Shown one piece after another: positions 23,969 through 32,701 of a stretch of DNA of 64,000 nucleotides. Source of the stretch: an uncultured Prevotellaceae bacterium (GTDB lineage: Bacteria; Bacteroidota; Bacteroidia; Bacteroidales; Bacteroidaceae); assembly GCA_902790625.1 (NCBI GenBank), contig CADASP010000009.1, forward strand, positions 124,001 through 188,000, written 5' to 3'. The position numbers and the translations under genes are program-made. The notes beneath the pieces were generated by a model. The model did no database searches and was not told the DNA's origin. It saw nothing but the letters and a program-made list of their open reading frames with translations. The number at the start of each line of letters is the position of its first letter. Positions within the stretch are counted from its first letter, which is position 1.

Positions 23969-25165
23969 ATGAAAGCAACGGCAAAGCGCATCCTGCTGTC
24001 GGGGGGGCTGCTCCTGCTCTCGACGGGCGGGAGCAGGGCGCAGACCGTGAATGTAGTGGTGGCCGATGCTGACACGCGGCAGCCAGTGGCCCATGCCTCG
24101 CTCTACACCAAGGAGAACGGACGCTTCCGCTCGTGCATCAGCAATGAGGATGGCTTGGCCCACGTGAACTTCAGCTGCCAGCGCATCAGCGTGAGCCATC
24201 TGAACTACGAGAAGCGCACACTGCGCATGCCGCTGCCCGACACCATCTTGCTACAACCACGCTTTCTGCAAAAGGCAGAGGTGGTGGTGACCAACAAAGA
24301 GCCTGAATGGATACGACGCTGCCTGAAACAGGTGGTGAAGCAGAAGCAACGGCACTACTTCAGCCACAATGGCGTGCTGCAGTTCGGCTACTTCACCCAG
24401 AGCTTAGGCACCGACAATATCTACCGATGCAACATGACAGGACTGCTGCGCACCCTGAGCAGCGTGAACGAGGAATGGTCCATCGTGGCCTACACCGTGG
24501 CCATCACAGCGTCTGACAGCACCCGCCTCACCGACACCGCCAACATGCGACGGATGCTCTACGAAGACTTTATGGCCGACCTCGACAAGGGGTTCATCAG
24601 CGACCACCGCTTCAGCCACAACCCCGACTACAAGGGGCGCAACGACAACGAGGTGGAACTGCGCTTCAGGCTGAAACACGGCACCGACGACCGAGGATGG
24701 ATGATTCTGGACACCGTGCGCTGCGTGGTGCTGAGTGCTGAGCGCACCACAGGCACCAAGACGAACCGCCAAGAACGCATCAACGCCATGATGTATGCGA
24801 TGGCCCGCGTCTTCGGATATCACATCGACACCTGGACACGCCACTACCACGTGGATTATGCCGAACGCGACGACGGCACCCTCTATCCTGCCAACGTGCG
24901 CTACAAGATGTACTATGCCGGACACGACGGCAGCAACGACAAGCAGCAAAAGGAGTTTCACGAACAAACGGGGGGAGGATTCCCCAACATGGAGGCCACA
25001 CTCACGCTGAAACCCAGCGATGAAGAACCCGACGACTACGACCAGTGGCTCGACCTGCCACCATCGTGGTATATCGCCTTCCATTCCGACAAGGAACGGC
25101 AGAAAGAAATCGACCTGTCGAACCTGCCCGCCACATTCAACTTATTTGAAGAAGAAAACGAATGA
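23969..25165 (+). CDS. Secreted protein with carboxypeptidase-regulatory-like N-terminal domain
   Basis: A 398-residue protein with a signal peptide ending GGSRAQ. Residues about 26-95 look like a carboxypeptidase-D regulatory-like (beta-sandwich) domain: VVADADTRQPVAHASLYT, then SNEDGLAHVNF and ISVSHLNYEKRTL. The remaining 300 residues (EPEWIRRCLKQVVKQKQRHY onward) form an unrecognised domain seen in similar Bacteroidetes envelope proteins. The stop overlaps the next start by 4 nt (ATGA), coupling it to the HAD hydrolase. Confidence 0.75.
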   Translation: MKATAKRILLSGGLLLLSTGGSRAQTVNVVVADADTRQPVAHASLYTKENGRFRSCISNEDGLAHVNFSCQRISVSHLNYEKRTLRMPLPDTILLQPRFLQKAEVVVTNKEPEWIRRCLKQVVKQKQRHYFSHNGVLQFGYFTQSLGTDNIYRCNMTGLLRTLSSVNEEWSIVAYTVAITASDSTRLTDTANMRRMLYEDFMADLDKGFISDHRFSHNPDYKGRNDNEVELRFRLKHGTDDRGWMILDTVRCVVLSAERTTGTKTNRQERINAMMYAMARVFGYHIDTWTRHYHVDYAERDDGTLYPANVRYKMYYAGHDGSNDKQQKEFHEQTGGGFPNMEATLTLKPSDEEPDDYDQWLDLPPSWYIAFHSDKERQKEIDLSNLPATFNLFEEENE

Positions 25166-25881
25166 ACACTGACAAGATAAAAGTCATCGCCTTCGATGCC
25201 GACGACACCCTGTGGGACTGCCAAGGGCATTTCGAAGTGGTGATGCAGCGCCTATACGACGAACTGACACCCTGGACCGACCGCGAGACGGCTACACAAG
25301 AGCTGTTTGCCACCGAGCGCAAGAACATGCGGCTGCTGGGCTACGGCGTGAAAGCCTTCACCCTGTCGATGCTTGAGACGGCCATGCGCGTCAGCCGCTA
25401 CGAGATGCCCGCAGCCACCATCAACAGCATCCTCACGCAGTGTTACTCCCTGCTGGAGTTCCCCTGCACACCGCTGCCAGAAGTGGAGTCAACCCTGCAA
25501 GCACTCAGCAAAGAGGGCTGGCGCATGGTGGTGTTCACCAAAGGCGAACTGCTCGACCAAGAACACAAGCTGCAGCGCTCGGGCCTCGGTCGCTACTTCA
25601 GCCATGTAGAGATTACCAGCGACAAGGGCGAGTCTGAATTCCTTATGCTCTGCCGCAAGCTCGACATCAAGCCCGAGGAGCTGCTGATGGTGGGCAACTC
25701 GCTGAAAAGCGACATCGCGCCCGCCTTGGCCATCGGCGCGCTGGGTGTCTACATCCCCTTCCACGTCACTTGGCAGCTGGAGCACCACGACCACTTCGAA
25801 CACGAGCGCATGGTGCAAATCGACACCTTCGGACAGCTCATCAACATCTTGGCGACACACGCAAATGCTAAAAAACAATAA
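25162..25881 (+). CDS. HAD-superfamily hydrolase (YjjG/phosphatase-like)
   Basis: A 239-residue haloacid-dehalogenase-type phosphatase: motif I IAFDADDTLWDC (nucleophile Asp), motif II VVFTKGE, a Lys in the DKGESEF segment and motif IV LMVGNSLKSDIAPAL. An alpha-helical cap (about 20-100) puts it in subfamily I. The DxDDT and WDC wording is as in Bacteroidetes HAD proteins of unknown substrate. It is translationally coupled to the upstream secreted protein. Confidence 0.88.
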   Translation: MNTDKIKVIAFDADDTLWDCQGHFEVVMQRLYDELTPWTDRETATQELFATERKNMRLLGYGVKAFTLSMLETAMRVSRYEMPAATINSILTQCYSLLEFPCTPLPEVESTLQALSKEGWRMVVFTKGELLDQEHKLQRSGLGRYFSHVEITSDKGESEFLMLCRKLDIKPEELLMVGNSLKSDIAPALAIGALGVYIPFHVTWQLEHHDHFEHERMVQIDTFGQLINILATHANAKKQ

Positions 25882-25920
25882 ATGTACGCACGCGCATACA
25901 CGCATTAAGGAATAATTGTG

Positions 25921-25928
25921 TATCTTTG
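25921..25928 (+). promoter_or_regulatory. Probable -7 element of the phosphoglucomutase promoter
   Basis: TATCTTTG at 25921-25928, 54 nt before the ATG at 25982. There is no clear -33 TTTG. Confidence 0.5.
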
Positions 25929-25981
25929 TCGTTAATAATGCAACAACAGCTAAATATCTAAAAACTTTAACCCGAACAATT

Positions 25982-27727
25982 ATGGACAACAACAATCAAC
26001 TCATTGCCCAGTGCGAGGCAAAAGCAAAGGAATGGCTTGCTCCCGCCTTCGACGAGGAGACACGCAAGGAAGTGCAGGCAATGCTCGACAACGAGGACAA
26101 AAGCGCCCTCATCGACGCTTTCTACCAGAACCTGGAGTTCGGCACCGGAGGTCTGCGCGGCATCATGGGAGCCGGCACCAACCGCATGAACAAGTACATC
26201 GTGGGCATGGCCACACAGGGCTTTGCCAACTACATCTTGAAGGCCTTCCCCGGCAAGCAGTGCAGCGTCGTCGTGGGCCACGACTGTCGAAACAACGGAC
26301 GGATGTTCGCAGAGACCGTCGCCGACATTTTCTCGGCCAACGGCATCAAGGTCTACCTCTTCGAGAGCCTCCGCCCCACCCCAGAGATTTCCTTCGCCAT
26401 CCGACAGCTGAAGTGCCAGGCCGGCGTGAACGTCACCGCCAGCCACAACCCCAAGGAGTACAACGGCTACAAAGCCTACTGGGACGACGGAGCACAGGTG
26501 CTGGCACCACACGACGTGGGCATCATCAGCGAGGTGAACAAGGTGACCATCAACGACGTGAAATTCGAGGGCAACAAAGACCTCATCGTGCCCATTGGCG
26601 GCGAGATGGACTGGGACTACATCCAGGCAGTGAAGGAGGCTATGGTCGACCAAGACGTCATCCTGCGCCAGAAAGACCTGAACATCGTCTACTCGCCCAT
26701 GCACGGCACCGGCCGCGTCATCATCCCGATGGCCCTGCGTTCGTGGGGATTCCAGAACATCCACGTGGTGCCCGAGCAGATGGTCATCGACGGCAACTTC
26801 CCCACCGTCGTCAGCCCCAACCCCGAGAACCCCGAAGCCATGACCCTGGGCATGAAGCTGGGCACGAAGCTCAACGCCGACCTGGTCATCGCCAGCGACC
26901 CCGATGCCGACCGTCTCGCCATCGTATGCCGCAACGCCAAGGGCGAGTGGGAAATCCTGAATGGAAACCAGACCTGCATGATGTTCTGCTGGTACATCAT
27001 CGCCAACAAGAAAAAGCTGGGTCAGTTGAAGGGCAACGAGTTCCTGGTGAAGACCATCGTCACCACTGAGGTCATCGCCAAGATTGCCGAGAAGAATGGC
27101 GTGGAGCTGCGCGACTGCTACACTGGATTCAAGTGGATTGCCAACGAAATCCGCGTCAGCGAGGGCAAGCAGAAATACATTGGCGGTGGCGAGGAGAGCT
27201 TCGGATTCCTGCCATTCGACAAGGTGCGCGACAAGGACTCACCAGCCAGCATCTGCCTCATCTGCGAGATTGCCGCTTGGGCCAAGGACAACGGCAAGAC
27301 GCTCTACGACCTGCTGATGGACATTTATGCAGAGTATGGCTTCTCGAAGGAGGTCACTATCAACGTGGTGCGTCCTGGCAAGACCGGTGCCGATGAAATC
27401 AAGCAGATGATGACCGACTTCCGTGCCAATCCTCCGAAGGAGCTGGGCGGCTCAAAGGTGGTGCTATGGAAAGACTACAAGACCCTGGAGGCCAAGAAGG
27501 CCGACGGCAGCGTGGAGAAACTGAACATGCCCGACACCAGCAATGTGCTCCAGTGGTTCTGCGAAGACGGCACCAAGGTGAGCGTGCGTCCCAGCGGCAC
27601 CGAGCCGAAGATTAAGTTCTACACCGAGGTGAAAGATCCTTCGTTCAAGTGCGCCGGATGCTACGAGCGCTGCACCAAGGGAGCCGAGGAGAAGATTGAA
27701 CAGATCAAGAAAGACTTGGGACTCTGA
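25982..27727 (+). CDS. pgm: Phosphoglucomutase / phosphomannomutase (alpha-D-phosphohexomutase)
   Basis: A 581-residue phosphohexomutase converting glucose-1-phosphate and glucose-6-phosphate. All four active-site loops are visible: the phosphoserine loop VTASHNPKEYNG (near 155), the metal-binding loop ASDPDADRLAI (near 305), the sugar-recognition loop GGGEESFGF (near 405) and the phosphate-binding RPSGTEPKIKFY (near 540). The N-terminal GTGGLRGIMGAGTNRMN marks the PGM2-like subfamily. The ATG at 25982 is used, since the in-frame codon at 25916 precedes the promoter. Confidence 0.95.
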   Translation: MDNNNQLIAQCEAKAKEWLAPAFDEETRKEVQAMLDNEDKSALIDAFYQNLEFGTGGLRGIMGAGTNRMNKYIVGMATQGFANYILKAFPGKQCSVVVGHDCRNNGRMFAETVADIFSANGIKVYLFESLRPTPEISFAIRQLKCQAGVNVTASHNPKEYNGYKAYWDDGAQVLAPHDVGIISEVNKVTINDVKFEGNKDLIVPIGGEMDWDYIQAVKEAMVDQDVILRQKDLNIVYSPMHGTGRVIIPMALRSWGFQNIHVVPEQMVIDGNFPTVVSPNPENPEAMTLGMKLGTKLNADLVIASDPDADRLAIVCRNAKGEWEILNGNQTCMMFCWYIIANKKKLGQLKGNEFLVKTIVTTEVIAKIAEKNGVELRDCYTGFKWIANEIRVSEGKQKYIGGGEESFGFLPFDKVRDKDSPASICLICEIAAWAKDNGKTLYDLLMDIYAEYGFSKEVTINVVRPGKTGADEIKQMMTDFRANPPKELGGSKVVLWKDYKTLEAKKADGSVEKLNMPDTSNVLQWFCEDGTKVSVRPSGTEPKIKFYTEVKDPSFKCAGCYERCTKGAEEKIEQIKKDLGL

Positions 27728-27750
27728 ATGCCAAATATGTAAGACTGAAC

Positions 27751-28389
27751 ATGTTGTCACGCGAACAGAAACGCACCATCGGGGGCTACGCACTGGCTTT
27801 ACTGCTGTGCGTAGCCGCTGTTGTTGCTGCCAACCTGCTCTTCCCCACAACCGACCCCGCAGAAGAGTATCTGGAGCAGCGCGCCACCACCGCCGACGAC
27901 GTGCTGGGACTCTTCCAAGGAAAGGCCAAGCTGGCCACTACCGAGGTGAAGATACGGCGCATGGGCATCTACGACAGCGATACGCGCCTGGCCACCATCA
28001 ACCCCACCAACTGGAAGATTGGCCGCCGGGCCTGCATCATGCCTGTCGACATCACCATCAAGTATGGCATCGACATGCGCAGGATGACAACAGGCAACGT
28101 CAACCTCGACAGCATGGGAACTATTCGCATCACCCTTCCACAGCCCGAAGTCATCGACTACGACGTGGAGATGCGCACCGACCGCCACGAGCTGGTGACC
28201 ATGAGCGGATGGCTGCGCGACGAGGTGGGCGAGCAAACCATGCAAGCCATCAAGAACAAGGTGGTGAGCGAAGTGCTGGCCGACACCACCCTCTTCGCCT
28301 CTCTGCGCACCGAGATACAAAGCAACACCAGGTCCATCTTCGGATCTATGCTGCAGCAAATGAACCTGAAGCCCGTTTTCACCAACTGA
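27751..28389 (+). CDS. Membrane-anchored DUF4230 protein, first of a pair
   Basis: A 212-residue protein with one N-terminal membrane segment (YALALLLCVAAVVAANLLF) and a periplasmic domain matching DUF4230: AKLATTEVKIRRM, then WKIGRRACIMPVDITIKYGI and VSEVLADTTLFASLR. Function is unknown. It lies 23 nt after the phosphoglucomutase gene and 6 nt before a second DUF4230 gene. Confidence 0.82.
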   Translation: MLSREQKRTIGGYALALLLCVAAVVAANLLFPTTDPAEEYLEQRATTADDVLGLFQGKAKLATTEVKIRRMGIYDSDTRLATINPTNWKIGRRACIMPVDITIKYGIDMRRMTTGNVNLDSMGTIRITLPQPEVIDYDVEMRTDRHELVTMSGWLRDEVGEQTMQAIKNKVVSEVLADTTLFASLRTEIQSNTRSIFGSMLQQMNLKPVFTN

Positions 28390-28395
28390 CACACC

Positions 28396-28983
28396 ATGAA
28401 GAACAGCAGCAACCAATCGATTATGAAAGGCTTGACGAGCTTCGTCAAACTGGCATGCCTCGTAGCCGCCGTCTACTTCGTGGTGAAATGTATCGACGCG
28501 CAGGAAGCCGACGACGAGTTGGCACTGCTGCCCACGCCCGTGGTCATCAACGACATCAAGCCCATCGGCGAACTCTATGCCTTCACCGCCATCACCGAGG
28601 ATTTCACCATCGACAACGTGGAGAAAGTGGGGCTCTTCCGCAAGAGCTACTACAAGGCCGTGCAGACCATGCGCATGCAAGTGAGCTATGTGCTGAGCCT
28701 CGACAGCATCGACTATCAGCCCTTAGGACAGAGTGGCGACACCATCCGCGTGCGGCTGCCCCAGCTGCGCTATGTGCAGACGGCCCAGGGCGGCAACTTC
28801 CTATGCGAGGTGGAGGTGAGCAACTACAACGCCACCAGGGCCATCGGCATTGTGGAAAAGAAAATCAAAAGCAAGTACGACACACCGCTAAACCGCCAGA
28901 AGGCCATGACCCACGTGCGCGAGGTCATCACCTCCTTTGTCAACCAATGCGGCAAGGTGCCCTTGTTTGAGTACAAGAAATAA
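28396..28983 (+). CDS. DUF4230-like protein, second of a pair
   Basis: A 195-residue protein with an N-terminal hydrophobic segment (LACLVAAVYFVVKCI) and a DUF4230-type body (IGELYAFTAITEDFTIDNVE, VSYVLSLDSID). It is a divergent tandem paralogue of the preceding gene and has lost the KWKIG-type core sequence. The order DUF4230-DUF4230-small anchored protein suggests a membrane complex; function unknown. Confidence 0.75.
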   Translation: MKNSSNQSIMKGLTSFVKLACLVAAVYFVVKCIDAQEADDELALLPTPVVINDIKPIGELYAFTAITEDFTIDNVEKVGLFRKSYYKAVQTMRMQVSYVLSLDSIDYQPLGQSGDTIRVRLPQLRYVQTAQGGNFLCEVEVSNYNATRAIGIVEKKIKSKYDTPLNRQKAMTHVREVITSFVNQCGKVPLFEYKK

Positions 28984-28998
28984 ACACCATCCACCATC

Positions 28999-29382
28999 AT
29001 GCAAAAACGAACAGGAATCATCACGGGCGGCATCGCCGTGGCAGGAGGTGCTGCCGTGGCCGCCTATCTGCTGCTCAGGCCACAGCCCACACCACAAGAG
29101 GTGACCAACCCCATCGACGAGCAGTTCGAGAAGCTCGAAGTGGTGCTCAACGACATCGACGCACAGGCGCAACAGCCCGATGCGAACATCGACTCGCTCT
29201 TCAGCATTGTCGATGCGCTGCGCTGGGAGCCTATGGGCAAGAACGACTACGAGAAGCAGAAGTTCAACCTATATCTCAACCACAAGAAAGACGTGACCAT
29301 GAACTTCCGCAAAATCATCCAGGAGCGTGGCCTCGACATCAGCCACCCACACCTCGATGATGTGGAGAGTATCGCATTTTAA
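28999..29382 (+). CDS. Small membrane-anchored protein of unknown function
   Basis: A 127-residue protein with an N-terminal Gly/Ala-rich transmembrane helix (IITGGIAVAGGAAVAAYLLL), then an acidic helical domain (DEQFEKLEVVLNDIDAQAQQ). It follows the DUF4230 pair by 15 nt and is followed by a repeat and a terminator, so it closes that operon. No family recognised. Confidence 0.7.
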   Translation: MQKRTGIITGGIAVAGGAAVAAYLLLRPQPTPQEVTNPIDEQFEKLEVVLNDIDAQAQQPDANIDSLFSIVDALRWEPMGKNDYEKQKFNLYLNHKKDVTMNFRKIIQERGLDISHPHLDDVESIAF

Positions 29383-29552
29383 GTGAAGAATGAAGAATTT
29401 CTTTCGTCGCTGCGCTTTGTGAAAGCGTCCCTTTGGGCCGAGCGGCTACCGCAGTTCTATCCTCCTTCAACCCTCCACCTTCAACCCTCCACCTTCAACC
29501 CTCCACCTTCAACCCTCCACCTTCAACCCTCCACTCACCCCAAAACTATAGT
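29383..29552. repeat. Low-complexity repeat at the end of the DUF4230 operon
   Basis: The block gctttgtgaaagcgtcccttt, then accgcagttctatcctcctt, is nearly identical to 10207-10258. It is followed by tandem 14-nt units (ttcaaccctccacc), repeated about five times up to about 29535. Confidence 0.8.
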
Positions 29553-29585
29553 AGCCCCCTCGGGGGCTGAAGGGGGGCTTTTTAT
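29553..29585 (+). terminator. Intrinsic terminator of the DUF4230 operon
   Basis: The hairpin agccccctcgggggct is followed by gaaggggggcttttta. A longer alternative stem pairs agccccc with the second ggggggct just ahead of the T-tract. Confidence 0.65.
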
Positions 29586-29588
29586 TCA

Positions 29589-30215
29589 TTATTTCAGTTC
29601 TTCATGCTTGCCAAACAACAGCTTGTCGGACAGCCAGATGGCTGCAACAGTTGAAACGACAGCTGCAACCATAGCGGCAACCCATGTCAGCAGCACCACG
29701 ACAAGGGCTGCCGCTATGCTGATGCCACCCATGAGGAGTCCGAAAAAGAGCATGAGAAACGCCAGGGGAGCGGCTTTGGGCTTGTGCCACAACAGCGGCA
29801 GCAGAGCCGCCCTCAGCGCACGACGCACGCTGGGCACCAGGCTCTCAACATGCGTTGCGCCATTGGCCAGCAGATAGCGGCGATGGGCCTGCGTGCGCAG
29901 CAGACTGCGCCAATAGGTCTCCATCGAAGTGCCCATCGACACCATCTGCAGCACCACCAACACCAGCAACACGGGCCAGAAGAGACTGCAAGGGAAGCTG
30001 AGCATCAGCACGCCAGCCATCGCCAGACTCACCACCAGCACCGCCCCCACAGCCGAGAGCAGCAGACACGTAGGCACCTGCGGCATCCTCACCTTTGGAG
30101 CGACCATCACCTTGCGCAATGTTCGCCGGTCTACCAGCATCAGCAGGGCCAGCACCAGAGCCAATAGCATTGCCAGCAGCAACGCTCCCCACATAGATAT
30201 ATCGTCTGTTCCCAT
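29589..30215 (-). CDS. FetB/UPF0014-like ABC transporter permease
   Basis: A 208-residue membrane protein with five to six hydrophobic segments. The cytoplasmic coupling helix ANGATHVESLVPSVRRALRA is characteristic of the FetB (YbbM, UPF0014) permease family, which in E. coli pairs with FetA in iron export. It is shorter and more divergent than E. coli FetB. It lies 4 nt downstream of a degenerate ABC ATPase gene, its expected partner. Confidence 0.7.
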   Translation of the reverse strand: MGTDDISMWGALLLAMLLALVLALLMLVDRRTLRKVMVAPKVRMPQVPTCLLLSAVGAVLVVSLAMAGVLMLSFPCSLFWPVLLVLVVLQMVSMGTSMETYWRSLLRTQAHRRYLLANGATHVESLVPSVRRALRAALLPLLWHKPKAAPLAFLMLFFGLLMGGISIAAALVVVLLTWVAAMVAAVVSTVAAIWLSDKLLFGKHEELK

Positions 30216-30219
30216 TTCC

Positions 30220-30777
30220 TTATTCTATTTCTACCACATTGTCGGCTTTGCTCACCACAGCATTGTCGTTGCTGGCAATGACAACCGTGCATCCCTCGTC
30301 GGCCTTGCGGCGAAGGAACGGGATGGACGATGCCACCGGACGGTCGACCAGCCAGATGGGTCTGCGCAGCAGCGATGCCACCGCCAGCAGCTGGGCCTTC
30401 TGCCCCGTGGCCCCCGTCAGCGCCATCTCCTGCTCCATCTGTTCGGGCTTCCCATTGCGATTGGCTTTCAGCCTAAACACATCATCAGCCGTGGGAGCAC
30501 TGAATACCACCACCTGCCCCACATCGCCCAACTCGGCGGGTACGAAAGCCATCAGCCTCCGCATGCTGCGTGCCGAAGATGCCGTAAGCGGCTCGCCATC
30601 GATGCTGATGAACCCGCCTGTCGTCGGCTCCAGACCCATCATGGCATGCAGCCAGCGCACCGCCGTGCTGCCCAATGGAGCACCCGGTCGTGTCAGGCAC
30701 GTCAGCTCCCCGTCGCAAGCCATCAGCGACAGCGTGCTCTTGGCACCACTCAGCAACACATCATTCAATTCCAGCAT
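30220..30777 (-). CDS. Degenerate ABC-type ATPase paired with FetB-like permease
   Basis: A 185-residue protein with the overall order of an ABC ATPase, but the key residues are missing. The Walker A position reads TRPGAPLGSTAVRWL, with no GKS/T Lys. The signature region reads LTGATGQKAQLLAVASLLRR instead of LSGGQ, and Walker B reads PIWLVDRP with Arg for the catalytic Glu. Flanking family sequence (GGFISIDGEPL, FVPAELGDV, VVIASNDNAVVSKADNVVEI) is retained and the frame is open. It is probably not ATP-hydrolysing as written; a structural or regulatory role is possible. Confidence 0.65.
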   Translation of the reverse strand: MLELNDVLLSGAKSTLSLMACDGELTCLTRPGAPLGSTAVRWLHAMMGLEPTTGGFISIDGEPLTASSARSMRRLMAFVPAELGDVGQVVVFSAPTADDVFRLKANRNGKPEQMEQEMALTGATGQKAQLLAVASLLRRPIWLVDRPVASSIPFLRRKADEGCTVVIASNDNAVVSKADNVVEIE

Positions 30778-30800
30778 AACAGCCGATGTTAGATCCTCCT

Positions 30801-32483
30801 TTACCTCACCTCGTGTTCAGTGTCTTCCTCAAAGGGGGTACCTTCCACCAGCACATTGCCTAAGATGATGTCGACCAACTTCGTCAGGTCGTTTTCGTCC
30901 ACACCGTATTCTCCGTCTACGTTTGCATGCTCGTCATATTCTATGGTCTTGTCGCACAGAATGTTCACGAGTGTCGTCGCGTCGCTGATGCTGACGTCGC
31001 CATCCTTGTTCACGTCGCCCTTGCGCAGCTCGCCGTTCAGGTTCAGCATGTAGGCACGAACAACAGCACCCTGCGTCCAAGGGAGTACAGCCATACCGTC
31101 TTTCAGTTTGAAGTAGGCATGGCAGGAGTTGGCTTTCATCTCATCATCGGGATAGTGCAGCTTGCCGTCGGCACCCAGATAGAGCGTCGTCGCGTAATCA
31201 TGGTCGAGGATGGCGGGCTCGAAGCAGCCTGTAAAGTCGACATAGGTGCTGGTGGTGGCGCATGCCTGGGGATTGTCGGCAAGGGTGACGTATTCAAAGT
31301 AGGGGTCTACAATGTCGCTGTTGAGCGGGTTACCGTCATTACCCATTTCTGGGTTCCATCTGATGATGAAAGGCGTGCCGGCGGGGATGGTGGCCGCATC
31401 GGCGAAGTTGATGATCAGCGTGCCGCTGTTGCTGTCGAAACTGCTGCCAGCGAAGATCTTCACAGCACAGGCATCCTTGAGGTCGGTGCTCGGTGTGATG
31501 TCGAAGGGCAGGCACAGCGTGTTCCACGAGCCATTGCGATAGAGTGTGCGCCCTTCGAGCGTGACGCGCTTCATTGACTTGCCGCCCTCGTTGACGATAT
31601 TGGTCGTGTTCCCGCCGTTGTAGTCTCCGTCGCTGATGGTCAGTTCGTTGAAGAAATACCGGAAATCGTAGAATCGGTATTCGTAACCATTCTTCTCCCA
31701 GTAGACGGTGCCAGTGGAGCAGGTGCCATACGACTTGCCGTCGCGCATCACATCTTCCCTGCTGAGACTCGTATCACTGAATAGGGGGTCATAATGCTTG
31801 GTGGCCATGACCTTGCCACCCATGATGGTAACGACGCCGGCTTTCGAGGAGGGGCAGACCTCTCCATCGGAGCCACCGCCACCAACGCCTGCGCCATACT
31901 GGCCGCCAGTAGTCGTGATGTCGCCTCCGTGAATGCAGATGCTGCCGCAGTCACCGGTCTGAGAGCCGCCGATGCCCGCAGCATTCTTATAACTGTTGGT
32001 CACTGTGATACGGCCTTGGCTGTCACCGTCGCTCTGGCTATAGATGTAGAGCGTTGCCTGGTTGTTCAATTGCTCCACCTTGATGCCGCCCGTGCAGGTG
32101 AGTATGGCGCCGTCTTCAAGGATGAGGTGCGTCTGCCCAAAAACGTTCAGCGTCTTATACTCCACGTTGCCCCTCACCACGTAGTAGTGGTCGTCGGCAT
32201 CGTCGGAACTCCCCAGACCTATCCACTCGCCCTGATGGCTGCCTTCGATGACAGTGTAGTTGTCGCAGTAGGTCAGAGTAGAAACACACTGTCCGTCGTC
32301 GCTAAACGAGCGTACGTAGTAGGCTACGGGTGAACTGGTTGTGCTGGTCATCTGCACACTTCCCACATCGGCCACAGAATTTTTCAGTGTCTTTTCGTTT
32401 CTAACTGTCGTTTGAGCCCAAGCCGAATCTCCCCCACAAAGGAATAAGAGAAAAGCCATGAAAAGAATGACTCTCTGTTTCAT
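30801..32483 (-). CDS. Secreted protein with right-handed repeat region and C-terminal dockerin-like repeats
   Basis: A 560-residue exported protein (signal peptide MKQRVILFMAFLLFLCGGDSAWAQ). The middle (about 80-260) has short Gly/Ile-rich units (EDGAILTCTGGIKVEQL, RITVTNSYKNAAGIGG) suggestive of a beta-helix or carbohydrate-binding-type repeat. A beta-sandwich-like part follows (WNTLCLPFDI). Residues about 500-550 carry two dockerin-type calcium repeats (GDVNKDGDVSISDATTLVNI, then VDGEYGVDENDLTKLVDIIL). It is likely cell-surface or extracellular. The ATG at 32483 is preferred over the in-frame start further upstream because of the signal peptide. Confidence 0.75.
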   Translation of the reverse strand: MKQRVILFMAFLLFLCGGDSAWAQTTVRNEKTLKNSVADVGSVQMTSTTSSPVAYYVRSFSDDGQCVSTLTYCDNYTVIEGSHQGEWIGLGSSDDADDHYYVVRGNVEYKTLNVFGQTHLILEDGAILTCTGGIKVEQLNNQATLYIYSQSDGDSQGRITVTNSYKNAAGIGGSQTGDCGSICIHGGDITTTGGQYGAGVGGGGSDGEVCPSSKAGVVTIMGGKVMATKHYDPLFSDTSLSREDVMRDGKSYGTCSTGTVYWEKNGYEYRFYDFRYFFNELTISDGDYNGGNTTNIVNEGGKSMKRVTLEGRTLYRNGSWNTLCLPFDITPSTDLKDACAVKIFAGSSFDSNSGTLIINFADAATIPAGTPFIIRWNPEMGNDGNPLNSDIVDPYFEYVTLADNPQACATTSTYVDFTGCFEPAILDHDYATTLYLGADGKLHYPDDEMKANSCHAYFKLKDGMAVLPWTQGAVVRAYMLNLNGELRKGDVNKDGDVSISDATTLVNILCDKTIEYDEHANVDGEYGVDENDLTKLVDIILGNVLVEGTPFEEDTEHEVR

Positions 32484-32558
32484 CTTCGTTATTAGTTTGT
32501 ATCTACAAGGCGCATGAACGCCATGCTGTAACATCTTCTATGTTTTTGAAGAAAAATG

Positions 32559-32566
32559 CAAAGATA
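32559..32566 (-). promoter_or_regulatory. Probable promoter of the dockerin-like protein
   Basis: Minus strand TATCTTTG at 32566-32559, 76 nt before the ATG, with TTGG about 19 nt upstream as a partial -33 box. Confidence 0.5.
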
Positions 32567-32662
32567 GTACTTTTCCCCGACACTGCCAAGCATTTTTGCG
32601 GTTTTCTACCCTGGAGGCAAAAAAATAAACAAAAAACAATTACCTTGTACGCTCCATCTGCC

Positions 32663-32690
32663 GTAGGGGCAGACCTTGTGTCTGCCCGCA
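32663..32690. repeat. Short palindromic repeat (ggggcagac...gtctgccc type)
   Basis: Arms ggggcaga and tctgcccg enclose ccttgtg. A second copy in reverse orientation is at 46036-46061. Confidence 0.6.
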
Positions 32691-32701
32691 CCAGCATTAG
32701 G

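Noticed and set aside
27696..28970. A 424-codon Arg/His-rich frame on the plus strand
   Set aside because: An alternative frame over the two DUF4230 genes; very Arg/Pro/His-rich with no domain.
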